From Erpobdella octoculata (Eukaryota > Annelida > Clitellata > Hirudinida > Erpobdellidae): a stretch of 64,000 bases of DNA. The notes under the pieces were generated by a model, which saw only the letters and a list, made by a program, of their open reading frames with translations, had not been told where the DNA came from and searched no databases. The position numbers and the translations under genes were made by a program. Positions 1 to 12,806 of this stretch are shown one piece after another. The DNA is taken from assembly GCA_963978895.1 (NCBI GenBank), contig OZ022238.1, forward strand, positions 5,496,742-5,560,741, written 5' to 3'. Each line of letters opens with the position of its first letter. The first letter of the stretch is position 1.

Positions 1-179
1 GGCCTGCTGGTTTTTAAATTCAATCAAAAAATCATTTGAATTATGTTGGCCATCTTTTCCATTGAAATATGTATTCGTCTGATAAATAATAAATCGTCTT
101 TATTAGATTTGTTAGATCATCAATTGTATATTCAGTATGGGAGAAAAAATGTGGTAATAAAAATTAAGAGAACAAATGG

Positions 180-290
180 GAATGAAGGAAAGAAAGAAAG
201 ACAGAGAGAGAAAGAGAAAAAGAAAGAGATTATGAGAGAAAGAGAGAGAGAGAATGAGAAAAGAGAGAGAAAAGAAAAAAAAAGATGAGA
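180..290. repeat. GA-rich purine tract
   Basis: Imperfect (GA)n/(GAAA)n low-complexity DNA. The open frame across it (Lys/Glu/Arg-rich) is a repeat artefact and not a gene. Confidence 0.9.
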
Positions 291-1339
291 AGAGATGATA
301 GATGACAGCAATAAATTACATCAATTAACAATATGAGGCCACCGGCATCGATAGCGATAGTCTCCACGGTATACGGCCGGTAATTAAAATTCCCTCCTCA
401 GTAACAACAGGGACACGAATTTATGTTTACATGTACATCTCTCTTTTTCTTTCTTCTTTTTTTAGAAAGAGCGGGAAATGAATCGTTTGTTTTTCTTCCC
501 GCCTCGCAACTTTCGAACATGTTTGCACCAGCTTTGCACCGAAGTTTCAGCTTCCGCTCCAGCTAGGAATGCATAATGAGTCGGCGGTTGAAAAAAATAT
601 TGGAGTTAATCAGTATATATATATTTAAAATTGATAAGAGAGGCTGCTTTCGTTAAATCTTTAGAGGTAATATTGATCGTAACAAACTGTCTGGTAACAA
701 ACTAGCTCGTAGCTGAACCACTGTTTTATTTGCAGATTTTGTAACACATGTTGCATGCGAATATATTGTTTGTAGTGATTTAATTTTCAACACTGCACCT
801 GTAAGGTCAGAGAAGATCTCCAAGTGATTTCCTAGAGGTGTCGTTCAGTCAGGAATTTAGGCTGTCATTATTTTTTTATATTATATGCGTAATATTTGTT
901 ATTTGGACAAGAATGATTACCACAATTCCGATGTTTAATCACTAAGCTCTGTGTCGGTGAGCTATTGTTCATGTCTCCAAGAAGTCTTTGTATAAAATGT
1001 TTGACATCACCAGGTACTGTCACATAGAAAAAAGTCTTGATATCCAGTTTATCAAGAGAAAGACGATATGAATAATTGCAACTGCACCAATACGCTGATT
1101 GTAAAGTTTGGAGCGAATAACAAATGAACTGCAGTCGTATTGATTGGTGTGTTCACCAGCTTCACCGTTTATTCTCTCTAAATGTTAACACTTCGGGAAT
1201 TGAATCTCAAACCAAAGAAACATGTAATAAAAAAGTATTTCACACGGGGTAATATAAGACAATTTAAAACATCTGTTGGACTTCACAATATATAAATTAT
1301 GTAGATGAGTTTTATAAAAGAGGGGCACGTTTTTGGCAT
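291..1339. other. intergenic complex sequence, no gene seen
   Basis: No open frame with protein-like composition. The part from about 330 to 590 is richer in GC and in sites resembling transcription-factor motifs than its surroundings (see the E2F-like pair at 471-503). The rest is AT-rich and featureless to my reading. Confidence 0.5.
471..503. promoter_or_regulatory. inverted pair of E2F-like sites
   Basis: GCGGGAAA at 471-478 and TTCCCGCC at 496-503 face each other in an inverted arrangement about 25 bp apart. Both match the E2F/DP core TTTCCCGC or its complement. They lie in a GC-richer patch of otherwise AT-rich DNA. No gene start is visible next to them, so a regulatory role is inference only. 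Confidence 0.25.
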
Positions 1340-3165
1340 GTCCCGGACGCATTTTCGCCAATGTCCGACGGTATAAGACAGGAAGATAAATAATGCCACC
1401 TGATTGGATAATTTTGAATTAAAAAAGTCACATAAATTATGCAAATATATAGACGCGCTTTGTTTTCTGATGTTGTTTATTTTATAGTCATTGGTCGTTA
1501 TGGGTTTTACCGGTGGATAAAGATTGACAAATGTGCCGACTAAGTTATTCGACACTCCATGTATGTAACTAAATAGTTAAATAGCCTAGAAAATTCAACT
1601 TGTCATTCTGTCAATCAGAGATCAACATTATTTGGAATGAAGCTTTTCCAATCATATAAGCCAAGCCTAGTCAATAAACTGAAACACAAATAAACTATTT
1701 TAGTTATTAATTGACTGACAAATAATAACTTTTGAAAAAAGTTTACCAAATGAAATTTGATTTTTTAGTAAATTAATAATGCAAAAGGCTTCTATTCTAA
1801 AAAAATATATTATTACAAACACATATTCTAATCTAAAAAATTATGAAACTGTGCAATTTAACTCATTAGTTGTTTATTTAATGCAGAAATAGCTTAACTA
1901 AGTTGTTCATGGAGATAAATAGGACTAATTGGAACATATCTGAAACTTTCCCAGGAGATTAATAATATATTTTCAACAAAATTCTACTCTGTCAGCATGC
2001 TAAGGACAAGCATGTGATAAGAGTGCATAGTAACACTGATTTCTTTAAGACCTAAACAAACAGACACATAAGCAAAACAACATGAAAAAATTGTGCTTCA
2101 TAGCTTTGATCCAAAATATTTTTCCAAAGTTCAAACTCTAGCTTTATTTGTTTTAATAAATTCATGAATTGTCTTGAGTTGACAATATTTCAGTATTCAG
2201 TGTTGTTTAATTATTTGACTTCCCAGTTATTAGGGCAGAAATAATTGTTTTTTAATTTTTTATATTAGCCTCATAATCAAGAACTGAGATAATTTTGTAA
2301 TATAATAAAGCTGAATAGTTATTCTACTGTTGTTCTCAATTAAAATCAAAGAAATCAATGAAACTGATAATTTTTTAATGATTTTTAATCATCTAAATCT
2401 AAAATATCATGTTACTCATAATACATTTGAAGCCATTAGTTTAACAATATCTATATTTTTGTTAGTAACTAAAATTTGTTAGTTTTTTCATATGCATGTC
2501 AGATTATCTGAGTTATTTATTTTTCTGCAACAGAAACATGACAAAAGGTCTTGAATACTTTAATGTTACAGGTCCAGCAAACTTTTATTTGGTGTATATG
2601 GCAATGGCAGTTGTAAATGAATAATTGTAGAGACAACCTATATCAAAGTAGATACAAAAATGTGTAATGCTTTCCATGTCTAAATGGCTCAATGCAAATA
2701 TTAGAATGATTGTAAAAACTAGTATAAGTATCAATAAAAATAGTATTAAAACAATAGTATTAAAATAGTATTAAAACAATAGTATTAAAATAGTATTAAA
2801 ACAATAGTATTAAAATCGTATTAAAACAATAGTATTAAAATAGTATAAAACAATAATTTTCAGCTGTAAATAACTTATGGCCTACAGTCTATAGATACTA
2901 CAATCATGTTAATTTTAAATAAAAATTATTATTAATCATAAAATTATGTATAGTTGTTTCTAAATAAAAGTGTAAAGGTTAATTTGACCAAAATATAAAA
3001 AAATTCAAACGAAAATATTAGCAAGCTTCAAGAGCATTATGTATGCAAATATGGATAGACATCTATGGTTGTATGTGACCTAGTCATTTAAAACTATCCA
3101 ATCAGATGATAGTATTTGTCTCCCTGTCTTATACCGTCGGACATTGGCGAAAATGCGTCCCGGAC
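1340..3165. mobile_element. DNA transposon relic with long terminal inverted repeats
   Basis: The sequence at 1340-1382 recurs in reverse complement at about 3124-3165 with essentially one mismatch over 43 bp (core CATTTTCGCCAATGTCCGAC). Weaker similarity continues inward for roughly another 60 bp in both arms. The 1.7 kb interior is about 75% AT and has no transposase frame, so this looks like a non-autonomous or deleted element. I could not find a clean target duplication, and the outer boundaries may extend a few bases. The superfamily is undetermined. Confidence 0.7.
2735..2852. repeat. 27-bp AT-rich minisatellite
   Basis: About four copies of a unit built from two ATAGTATTAAAA half-units, one with an extra C. 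It sits inside the inverted-repeat element at 1340-3165. Confidence 0.85.
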
Positions 3166-3922
3166 TGTATCTGCCCGGACACCTGGCCTCTGGTGATGCA
3201 TAGACGTTTGGTAGTAAAACGTTATTTACTCTCTATTCAGTAATCGTATTTAATAGAAGGATTGCCAATTTAATTTGGAAAGTAGTAAATAAAAATCAAT
3301 TCAAAATTATAGAATAGAAAGACGAAAATTTATTTAATGACATTATTGGCTTTGTTTGACGAACAAATTACAGGTATCTGATATGCTTTTACAAGAATTA
3401 ACATATTCGTTTAAAATTCTTTTGGGAACTTACATTTGCAAATAAATCATTGTTCTATGGCAGTGTGTACATTTCTTGTACTTGTGTGTTTGATTGAGAC
3501 AAACCTTCAGTTCATTGATATGCATAAAGCATTTAAAATCTTGTAGGCATTAGAGTAATTCAAATTTAGATTATTTCTAGCCCACTACACAGCAATCATG
3601 CTATAAAAAAATAAAATATAATAAATTACAGAATAAATTAATTCTAGCTATGAATTCACGACACGAATCTAATATAATGAAAATAGAAATCTGATTCCTC
3701 AATGATTCAACAGAAAAGCATTCCACAGGTTTCCAATAGCAATGACCGCACGTCCTACGATCACTTTAAAAAGCAACGAGCTTGTTTGATCAGAGCATTT
3801 CAAGTTGATAAATGGTCCTAAAGGTGAGACGTTTGTTCTTGAAGATCATTGATTCGGTTTTTGAAATTTCAAATGTACCTTTTATGTACATCTACAATAT
3901 TTTCCTAGCATATAGTTATAAG
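3166..3922. other. intergenic spacer, nothing recognised
   Basis: AT-rich unique-looking DNA between two transposon relics. No open frame, RNA gene or repeat structure was recognised. Confidence 0.5.
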
Positions 3923-5529
3923 TAGTGCAGTATTAGTTTCGATTTTATTTAAGTTTTAGTTTCCGTTTCCTTTCGAAAAGCTCATTTCTATTTCAGTTTT
4001 TGTTGTAGTTTTATCATTATTTTAGTTCCGGTTTCTATTTCGTTTTGACACATTTATTGTAGTTTCCGTTTTTGTTTCCGTTTTCAAAAATGCTTAATGA
4101 ATTAAAAATACAAACACTTGATGCAATTTTTTACTGCTAACATGAAATACTTATTAAAAGGTACATTTAAATCAATTTTAAATTATGTTTCAAAAATAAA
4201 CGTTTCTTTAAGTTGTTGTTCATGTTGTTGCGTCTACCAGATGTAAGCATCCCACATGTTGAAAACAAACGTTCAATAAACGCTTCTGAACATGGCAGAG
4301 ATAATATATTCTGGGCGAAATCTTTTAAAACTGGAAAGCCTGTCTTTTTTCCCATTCAGCTATGCAGTTCTCCTCATCAGGTAATAGATTATGTTCTCCA
4401 TTTTGCAGGGCTGTGAGATATGTTGTCAACTCAATGTCCGTTTGAGATTTATCCATTACCGGTTGAACATGTGAGGGAACAACTAAGGTGGCTAAATGTT
4501 TAAAGTGTTTTGCAGGTCGTGTATCTAAGTCTTCATCCTGGCTGCCTCGATCTTGCTGTTGTTCAACTAAAATTTCTGCATTTCTCAAAATAAATTCCTT
4601 TGTTATTGCTAACAAAGCTGCGTTGTGGGTTAATAGAAGGGTCCAGTTGTATCTTAAATCTAGTAACGTTGCTGCAGCTGGCAGAACCACAAAAATTGAT
4701 GCAGTAACATCGCGGACATATCTGAAACGGTCTGAAAGAGAATATAAATGAAATGTAGAACATGTTTCGTTGAAACTAACAATTAGTTGTTTCAAAATTT
4801 CATTATGGAGCTCAGTCATACTCTGGCACTTTTTTAAATGTTTCTCCAGGTCCGAAACTGTAGGAAGCATGTAAGAAAGGGACATGTTATCATTTTTCAA
4901 CAACTTAGTGTGATGAGCGAATGGTTCCAGCAAGAATTTAATTATTTCTAATTTTTTCCATTTGCTATTCATCAGTCCATCTAGGTTTTGACGATTAATA
5001 ACATCGTTCACTGTGATCATTCTGTTTATCATGAAAAATTTACTAGACCACCTAGTAGGGCAGTCAATTATTAAAGTCAAGTGGCATTTTTCTTTTAGTA
5101 ATTTATTTGCCACTGATGTTTTTTTTTTATTTTGACTACTAGTGTCCTTGTTTTAGAGCATCAATCATTATATGTTTTAAAATTATTTAGATATCTGACC
5201 ACCAACTCCAGGGTATGAGGGAAACAAGGTAACCTTACAAATTGAGCTGGAATCGGTAGAAAAAACAACTTCTTTCTAATTTTTTAATAATAAAAATAAT
5301 AATAAATAATCGTTTGAGCAGCTAGTCGTAGTTAAAGAAAACATTTTTTTGTTTCTGTTTTGTTTAATTCAGTTTCAGTTGTCGTTTTTTAAAATTTTTT
5401 AATTTCGTTTTAGTTTCTTTGTCGTTTTATGTAATTATTTCCGTTTCTATTACCGTTTCGTTAACGGCTTCAATTCATTTTCGTTAACGATGGTCTTCGT
5501 TTTCGTTTCCGTTAACGGCAACTGCACTA
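3923..5529 (-). mobile_element. decayed hAT-superfamily DNA transposon with intact 8-bp target duplication
   Basis: The element ends are TAGTGCAGT on the left (3923-3931) and its exact reverse complement on the right (5521-5529). Directly outside, GTTATAAG occurs at both 3915-3922 and 5530-5537, a perfect 8-bp target-site duplication as expected for hAT elements. The interior carries minus-strand hAT transposase remnants (4167-5113). Subterminal DNA at both ends is rich in GTTTCCGTTT/GTTTTAGTTTC-like words in the same orientation, possible transposase-binding repeats. At 1.6 kb it is short for an autonomous hAT, and the N-terminal half of the transposase is missing. Confidence 0.9.
4167..5113 (-). 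pseudogene. hAT transposase, C-terminal half, frameshifted
   Basis: There are two minus-strand open segments in different frames. The upstream one (5113-4325) has the CPTRWSS motif typical of the hAT/ZBED RNase-H-like core, followed by a helical region. The downstream one (4355-4167) has the hATC dimerisation motif (LPCSEAFIERLFSTCG). A frame change near 4325-4355 separates them. No BED zinc finger or N-terminal catalytic region is visible upstream. The copy is therefore truncated and broken and should be inactive. Family assignment is confident and subfamily is not. Confidence 0.85.
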
Positions 5530-5692
5530 GTTATAAGACAAATGCAATGAGAACAAGACTTGTATTTTACATATGTTTAAAAAATAAAAAATAATTTTTT
5601 AGATTTTATAAATTAAGAACTAGTTATATAAAACTTAATTAAAATTTATAACTAGGTTCAAATATCTTTCAGATATTTCCGTCGATTTGGAT

Positions 5693-6355
5693 ATGAAGAG
5701 AAAAATTTCTACGATGGATAAGGAATATATATTTGTGTGTTTTCTTTTTTTCTGCGTGCCGTTGTGTACAGGCAAGGGCTGTGCTAACTACAACATTACA
5801 ACCTTCGATGCTTGTGGAAGCCCTCTTCCTAAGCTAGTCGTCGAGGATGGCTCGCTTGGCTCTTGCGGAGCTAGAGTACCGATAGAGAAGACCAATAATC
5901 AGCCAACTATCAAATTCAAAGAAGGCGATCCCAATAAAAAGTATCTCTTAGTCATGATCAATGGTAATATCTCTCTAGAAAAGTCTGATCACAGAATACA
6001 CTGGATGGCAAACTACGAGGTCAAAAACAATTTTCTCCTCCCCTTGCTCCCATACGAATGTCCTCTACCCTTTGGTAGCAAATACTTTTATCGCTACGAC
6101 TTTCTGATGTTCGAGTTACCCGAAGACGTGTCGTTTGTCACCGAGTTTACCGACTTGAACAAATTACTGGTTGATTTTAAAATGTGCAATTCACTGAGAG
6201 CTGTTTACCAGTACACAGTCTTCCAGACGTTCGTCCCAGATTTCCCGCCCCGATCTTCGTCTCCAACTACGTACAAATCAGGTGCTACAGCTGCAACTTT
6301 AAGTATATTTTCAATACTTTCTGGAGTTTTCAGCTACTATTTCAGGTTACTGTAG
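5693..6355 (+). CDS. secreted PEBP-family protein, probably GPI-anchored
   Basis: A 220-residue frame with normal codon texture, apparently unspliced. Residues about 8-27 form a signal peptide (MDKEYIFVCFLFFCVPLCTG), so the second Met at 5714 is an equally good start. Residues 71-185 follow the phosphatidylethanolamine-binding fold: PTIKF, YLLVMI, RIHWM, a P-x-P stretch, then YFYRYDFLMFELPED and a final VFQTFVPDFP. The usual ligand-pocket DPDxP and GxHR motifs are replaced (MINGN, KYFYR), although His103-Trp104 remains. Two N-glycosylation sequons lie at Asn34 and Asn92. The tail is Ser/Thr/Pro-rich, then a hydrophobic end (about 198-218) like a GPI signal. The frame stays open upstream of the ATG, and TTTCAG just before it (5666-5671) could be a 3' splice site, so a 5' exon is possible. 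Ligand and function are unknown. Confidence 0.8.
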   Translation: MKRKISTMDKEYIFVCFLFFCVPLCTGKGCANYNITTFDACGSPLPKLVVEDGSLGSCGARVPIEKTNNQPTIKFKEGDPNKKYLLVMINGNISLEKSDHRIHWMANYEVKNNFLLPLLPYECPLPFGSKYFYRYDFLMFELPEDVSFVTEFTDLNKLLVDFKMCNSLRAVYQYTVFQTFVPDFPPRSSSPTTYKSGATAATLSIFSILSGVFSYYFRLL

Positions 6356-6557
6356 ACGCCGATAGTGATTAAAATAGCTTAAGCAATGCTTTTAAAAGAT
6401 GTATTTGTTTGTTTGTTGATTTTTAACTGATTTGCCTTTAGTTTTTGGTGATATAATAATGTCATAAATATTAAAAATTGCAGTCAATTAGTTAAAAAGC
6501 AATAATATAAGTGAATGCTATCATTTTATTTTACAGTTAAGTTTTGCTGTCTCAATG

Positions 6558-6563
6558 AATAAA
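6558..6563 (+). promoter_or_regulatory. polyadenylation signal AATAAA
   Basis: Canonical AATAAA about 200 bp after the stop codon of the PEBP-like gene, with T/GT-rich sequence following. It is the most likely 3' end signal for that gene. Confidence 0.5.
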
Positions 6564-8122
<1,559 letters not shown>

Positions 8123-8131
8123 TATATATAT

Positions 8132-8214
<83 letters not shown>
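8123..8214. repeat. (AT)n microsatellite
   Basis: About 90 bp of TA dinucleotide with one AA interruption near 8144. Confidence 0.99.
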
Positions 8215-8218
<4 letters not shown>

Positions 8219-8685
8219 TCATTAGGGGCGTCTGCAAAACTGATAGAGCAATGTGAAATTCAACATTCACTTCCACTCATGCTAGATGAAGACTTCGAGA
8301 ATCGCGGTTAATTCTTCAAAAGTCACTTAACTACAATGAACGAATAGCTAAGATTGTCTCTAAAACTTCTTAAACTTTTTTTTAACTAAAAAACTAGAAA
8401 ATAAAATGTAATTTGTTGAAAAACATTTTGCGTTAAAACAACATTCTTTAACGATTTAGAAGTCAATTAAAAATTAATTTGATCAACTGGTTCATTCTAT
8501 CAACCTTAAGACTAAGATGTCCTTAGCAAGTTTGTTGAAATCTGTTGGCCATCTGATTGAGGAATAGATTTCTATAACTAAATGAGGTTGGTGTTGGTAA
8601 CATAATTAGATATATCGAACCAACTTCCTATATTTCAAAGCGGAATGTTCCAAACAAAAAATATACCTGCTCTCTAAGCCTCGAC

Positions 8686-8729
8686 ACTCTCTCTCTCTCG
8701 CTTTCTCTCTCTCTCGCTTTCTCTCTCTC

Positions 8730-8790
<61 letters not shown>

Positions 8791-8868
8791 TTCTCTCTTT
8801 TTCACTCTCTCTCTCTCTCTTCCTCTCTTTTTCACCCACCCACCCACCCACCCTCTCTCTCTCTTTCT
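8686..8868. repeat. (CT)n pyrimidine tract with a CCCA patch
   Basis: CT dinucleotide DNA with TTTC interruptions and an embedded (CCCA)n patch at about 8835-8852. Minus-strand frames here are Arg/Glu/Lys repeat artefacts. Confidence 0.95.
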
Positions 8869-9019
8869 TTTTCGTGAGATCTCTTTCTCTTTTCTCACTT
8901 TTTTTTCTTCTTTTTTCTTTCCATTTTGCTTTTTTAGCATACCCGCAATTTATTAATTAGTTCTTTAAGCCAGATGCAATGTCGGACATCACTTCGTTGT
9001 TTAAACACGATTTAACAAA

Positions 9020-9268
9020 TAACCCAATCGCTTATATGCGATGTCACATATAACCTAACCGCTTATATACGATGTCAAATATATACTGATCGCTTATATG
9101 CGAAGTTACATATAACCTAGCCACTCATATACGATTTTACAAGCCTAACCGCTTATATGCGAAGTCATATATAACCTATCCACTTATATAAGATGTTACA
9201 AACCTAACCGCTTATATACGATGTCATATATAACCTAGCCGCTTATAAACGGTGTCACATAAAACCTA
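9020..9268. repeat. 31-bp minisatellite
   Basis: About eight diverged copies of a unit with the core ACCTAACCGCTTATATACGA. Several copies are 28 bp, so lengths alternate between about 31 and 28. Confidence 0.9.
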
Positions 9269-9904
9269 ATCCACTAAGGTGCCGGTTAACTTGGCAGAAA
9301 GTCAGAAAAGTTGAGGGAATTATTCAGCATCGTGAGAAAAATAAGAGACGGAACAGAAGAGACGAATAATGTTGAATGTTGTCGGTGGAAATCGTTTGAA
9401 GAAAAATCTGGATGTTTTTTATGGTGATTTGCATCTCCTGACATATTTTCTATTCAACTGTTTATTTATTTATTTTTTTATTCAATTTTTATTTTATTTT
9501 TACAACATGCGTGTTCTTATTTTAAAATCTCTTGAAAACACGAAGTCGTATTTTATTATTCATTTGCGGTTTTCGTAAACAAAATCTTTTATTCTGAGGG
9601 AAAGAAATTCAAATTAGAGTAAATTTCAGAAAAGAACAGAAGAGTGTTTCTCGGTAAAGATCGACCGAGAACTTAGCAGGGTTACTCACGCGAGCTCTTT
9701 CAACAAACATTCATCTAAATTATTCAAAAAAAATAAATTTTTGTCCATTTTCACTAAATTTCTTTAAAAACCTAAACTATTTAATTGAAAAAAAACCGCT
9801 TTTCCAGGAATAGAGGGGTGAAATGTGAGCGGGGCGAAATAGAAATAATTCTCTTTTTTTCTCCGCTCGGCTTTTCACCGGCGCGCTAGAAAATTCATGG
9901 AGCT

Positions 9905-9966
9905 ATGCAGATTTAAACTAATGACATGCTAATGAAATGCTAATGATATGCAAACCACATGCAAAT
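9905..9966. promoter_or_regulatory. helically phased cluster of POU/octamer-like sites
   Basis: Five octamer-type words occur in 62 bp: ATGCAGAT (9905), ATGCTAAT (9926), ATGCTAAT (9937), ATGCAAAC (9948) and ATGCAAAT (9959). The last is the canonical octamer. The starts are spaced 21, 11, 11 and 11 bp apart, about one helical turn per site. The cluster sits in a GC-richer island (about 9820-10080) in a gene desert. The alternative is a short degenerate 11-bp tandem repeat that happens to resemble octamers. Nearest recognised gene: the PEBP-like gene 3.5 kb upstream. Confidence 0.4.
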
Positions 9967-10269
9967 GAGCTGCGATATTTTGACGTGTCCAATAATTGCA
10001 AATTTATACATCCACGCACGGGTTGTGGACAGTGGAAACAACACACCTTTGTAGGTGGCCCTCTAGGTCCATACCTAACTCTGACATATGTCTCACTTAC
10101 CGTCTTTTCCTGTCTCTTGTTCGCTCTTTCTTCATTTTTCAATCTTTTTTCATATATCCGCTTTTTTCTTATTTGTGTTTTTTGTTCATTCTTTTTTTCT
10201 TTCTTTTTTCTGACATACAAATACACACTTTTGCTATGTAGGCCCAGTTATACTTCCATGTTTGCATGA

Positions 10270-11099
10270 ATGCAAGCTTCTAGCTGAGCTCCTGTGTTTC
10301 TGTGCATACGTTTGTGTACAACTTACTTGTGGGCTGCTTTATCTGTGCATCTCAATTTGAGTAATCTAAAATTGAATTGTTTTGATACATAAATGGAAGT
10401 AATGGTACTCTAATAAAACCTACACAAACATTTATAATCATAGCTATGTGTATAATCTACTTATATAATCTCCAAACCTCACTCATTCACTGGCTGGGTC
10501 TGGAACGCTGACGTCATGTGGTTTAACAAAGTGCCCTCCCATCCTTCAATATGCAATCATAAACAAACGTTCAAACTCTCATACACATGACTAAACAAGC
10601 TGTCTAACAATGGTTTTCGACATTTAAAATATTTAATCACAAGCCCAGTCTTTTTTCTTCAATAAGAAACATTGTAATGCAAACGCACATACACATAGCT
10701 AAAGCTGTCTAGCACTGGTTTTTGATATTTTGGACATCTAAAATATTTAATCACGAGCCCATCCTTTTTCTTCATGAAGCGTCGTATTCACACGATAAAC
10801 AGGTGTGCGGAAGCTTACTTGTTGAGTGTTGGGAAGATTCGAGAAGACATTGTGGTTGTTGTTGCTTTTTTAAACTAAATTTTAGTTTTCTAATTTAATT
10901 AATTTTGGAACAACTTAAAATATTTTAGTACTAAGTAGGTTCCCGTGCACTTTTCTAGTTCTCAAGATAGACATATGAGACCATCATTCTGCATCATATT
11001 GCATCTAAAATACTTAATCATGTGTTTGTGTGCAGTATGCAGTATGGAGATTACCTGTTGGTTATTGTGAAAATTATTGTAAAAACAATAGACATGTAT
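10270..11099. other. intergenic, nothing recognised
   Basis: A short phrase (shared words: AAATATTTAATCAC, GAGCCCA/AAGCCCA, TTTTTCTTCA) recurs at about 10625-10665 and 10735-10775, suggesting an old local duplication of roughly 110 bp. No gene was seen. Confidence 0.4.
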
Positions 11100-11119
11100 G
11101 TGTATATATATGTGTGTGT

Positions 11120-11187
<68 letters not shown>
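11100..11187. repeat. (GT)n microsatellite
   Basis: About 85 bp of GT dinucleotide with a short TATATG lead-in. Confidence 0.98.
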
Positions 11188-11188
<1 letters not shown>

Positions 11189-11858
11189 GAAGCTCACCTT
11201 TTAATTATTAGGTGGGTTCAAAGAGACAACGTGGGTCACGTGGGTGTTATTTGATTATTTTATAATTATGTAGCCTAGATTTTTTTTAAAACGACAGACG
11301 CTTGCGCCGATCAAACTCTAGTATATCTACTATATATAATATCATAACCAAAAAAACAGATTTTCTCGCAAATCTTTCTTATTTTATATTTGTTTTTCAA
11401 GACATAGATAAAACAATTTTTCAAGTTTAAAATTGCACGAATGTTTTAGAAAATTTCAATTTTCACTTCCAAGATTTGTCGGCAAGCAAGCAAGACGGGC
11501 GGTTAATATTGCTCTGTAGGACGGCAGTATGGAAAGAATCCACCCAGGTACCCATATAAGCCCGCTCAGTGGACCGGTATTGAACCACCTCATGACTGGA
11601 GCCACACAAACACGACAGTGGACATTCAAACTTAATAAAAAATATTACTTGTCGAAATCTACAGTATTATTACGATTATTACGTTCACCGACATTATTAT
11701 TATTTATTAATTTCCAAAAAAACGGTTTCAATTATGTATACGAATAAACAAATAAAACATAATTACTAACCTACATACATATATACATGCACGCACACAT
11801 ACATAAACAATTTAGGAGCATTACGTGAACAATTTATCGCCGAAGCAGAAGTATAAAG

Positions 11859-11932
11859 GCCGGTTTTAACGCAGGGCTCCCGAGAGGCATGGAGATGTTG
11901 AACAGCCATGAAAGGATGGACGCAAAACCGGC
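11859..11932. repeat. short fold-back (GCCGGTTTT / AAAACCGGC)
   Basis: A 9-bp arm at 11859-11867 is the exact complement of 11924-11932, with a 56-bp loop. It is too short to classify and could be a hairpin remnant or chance. Confidence 0.3.
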
Positions 11933-12643
11933 TCACAATTTCTTTTCAAACTCGACACAGTTAATTTTTTATAGCAAATTATTTTATAGACTTTGTTGTT
12001 TTTTTTCCATCAGCTTGAAAACAAAAGTTTTTTTCTTAAGTTTTGTTTTCTACTTTACTTAAAAAAAATGGAAAGTGATAGTTATGCAAGCGTTAAGTGG
12101 ATATCGTGAAAGAATTTAAGGAAAAAAAGATTTTGTTATCTTTCGCAGAGCAACTTCAACTCAACACTGTTTCATTACTTCATGCCACACAAGGACAATT
12201 ATACATGCTTAATACTCACTTTATACACACGCACATACATGCAAACAAACAAATACACACCTAAGCCTACAAAGCTACAATGTCACAGTAAGGCCCGTTG
12301 ACACCTTCACGGGCCCCAAACGCTGCGGTATCCCTTGGTATCTCGACGACATCAAATTGAACAAGACTCTCTCTAGTTCATCTTAGTTGGACCGCTTTCA
12401 AACAAACAAGCAAACAAACAAGCATACACAAACACGCATACAAAATGCTTATATTCACGCAAACACAAGTTTCCTTCCGCCGCCATTAGCCTGGTTTCTT
12501 CACAGTTATTCAACACTCCTTCAAACGTGCATCGGATTCGACAACTCTTGCCCATTTGCATGATTTCTAACATTTCTATTCAATTTTCTTCCGAATTTTC
12601 CGAATTTTAAGATCGTCAAAAAATGTTTTGTTATAAAAATCAG

Positions 12644-12677
12644 ATTAATCTATTTTCAATTTTGAAAATAGATTAAT
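12644..12677. repeat. perfect 16-bp palindrome with 2-base loop
   Basis: ATTAATCTATTTTCAA at 12644-12659 is followed after TT by its exact reverse complement at 12662-12677. The loop is too tight for an RNA hairpin, so it reads as a DNA cruciform or a replication-slippage product. Confidence 0.85.
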
Positions 12678-12740
12678 TTTTTTATAATTTTTCACTCGTT
12701 CATCCAATTACCGTCGTAATGCTACATAACCAATTTATCA

Positions 12741-12743
<3 letters not shown>

Positions 12744-12802
<59 letters not shown>
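12744..12802. repeat. (CT)n microsatellite
   Basis: Near-pure CT dinucleotide followed by a T-rich pyrimidine stretch to about 12945. Confidence 0.98.

Positions 12803-12806
<4 letters not shown>

Noticed and set aside
4213..4751. Plus-strand frames within the hAT relic
   Set aside because: They are antisense to the recognisable transposase motifs.
11525..11625. Minus-strand tRNA/SINE-like block with GGTTCAATACC and GGCTCCAGT
   Set aside because: The two putative promoter boxes are too close together and no second copy was found in the window, so the evidence is insufficient.
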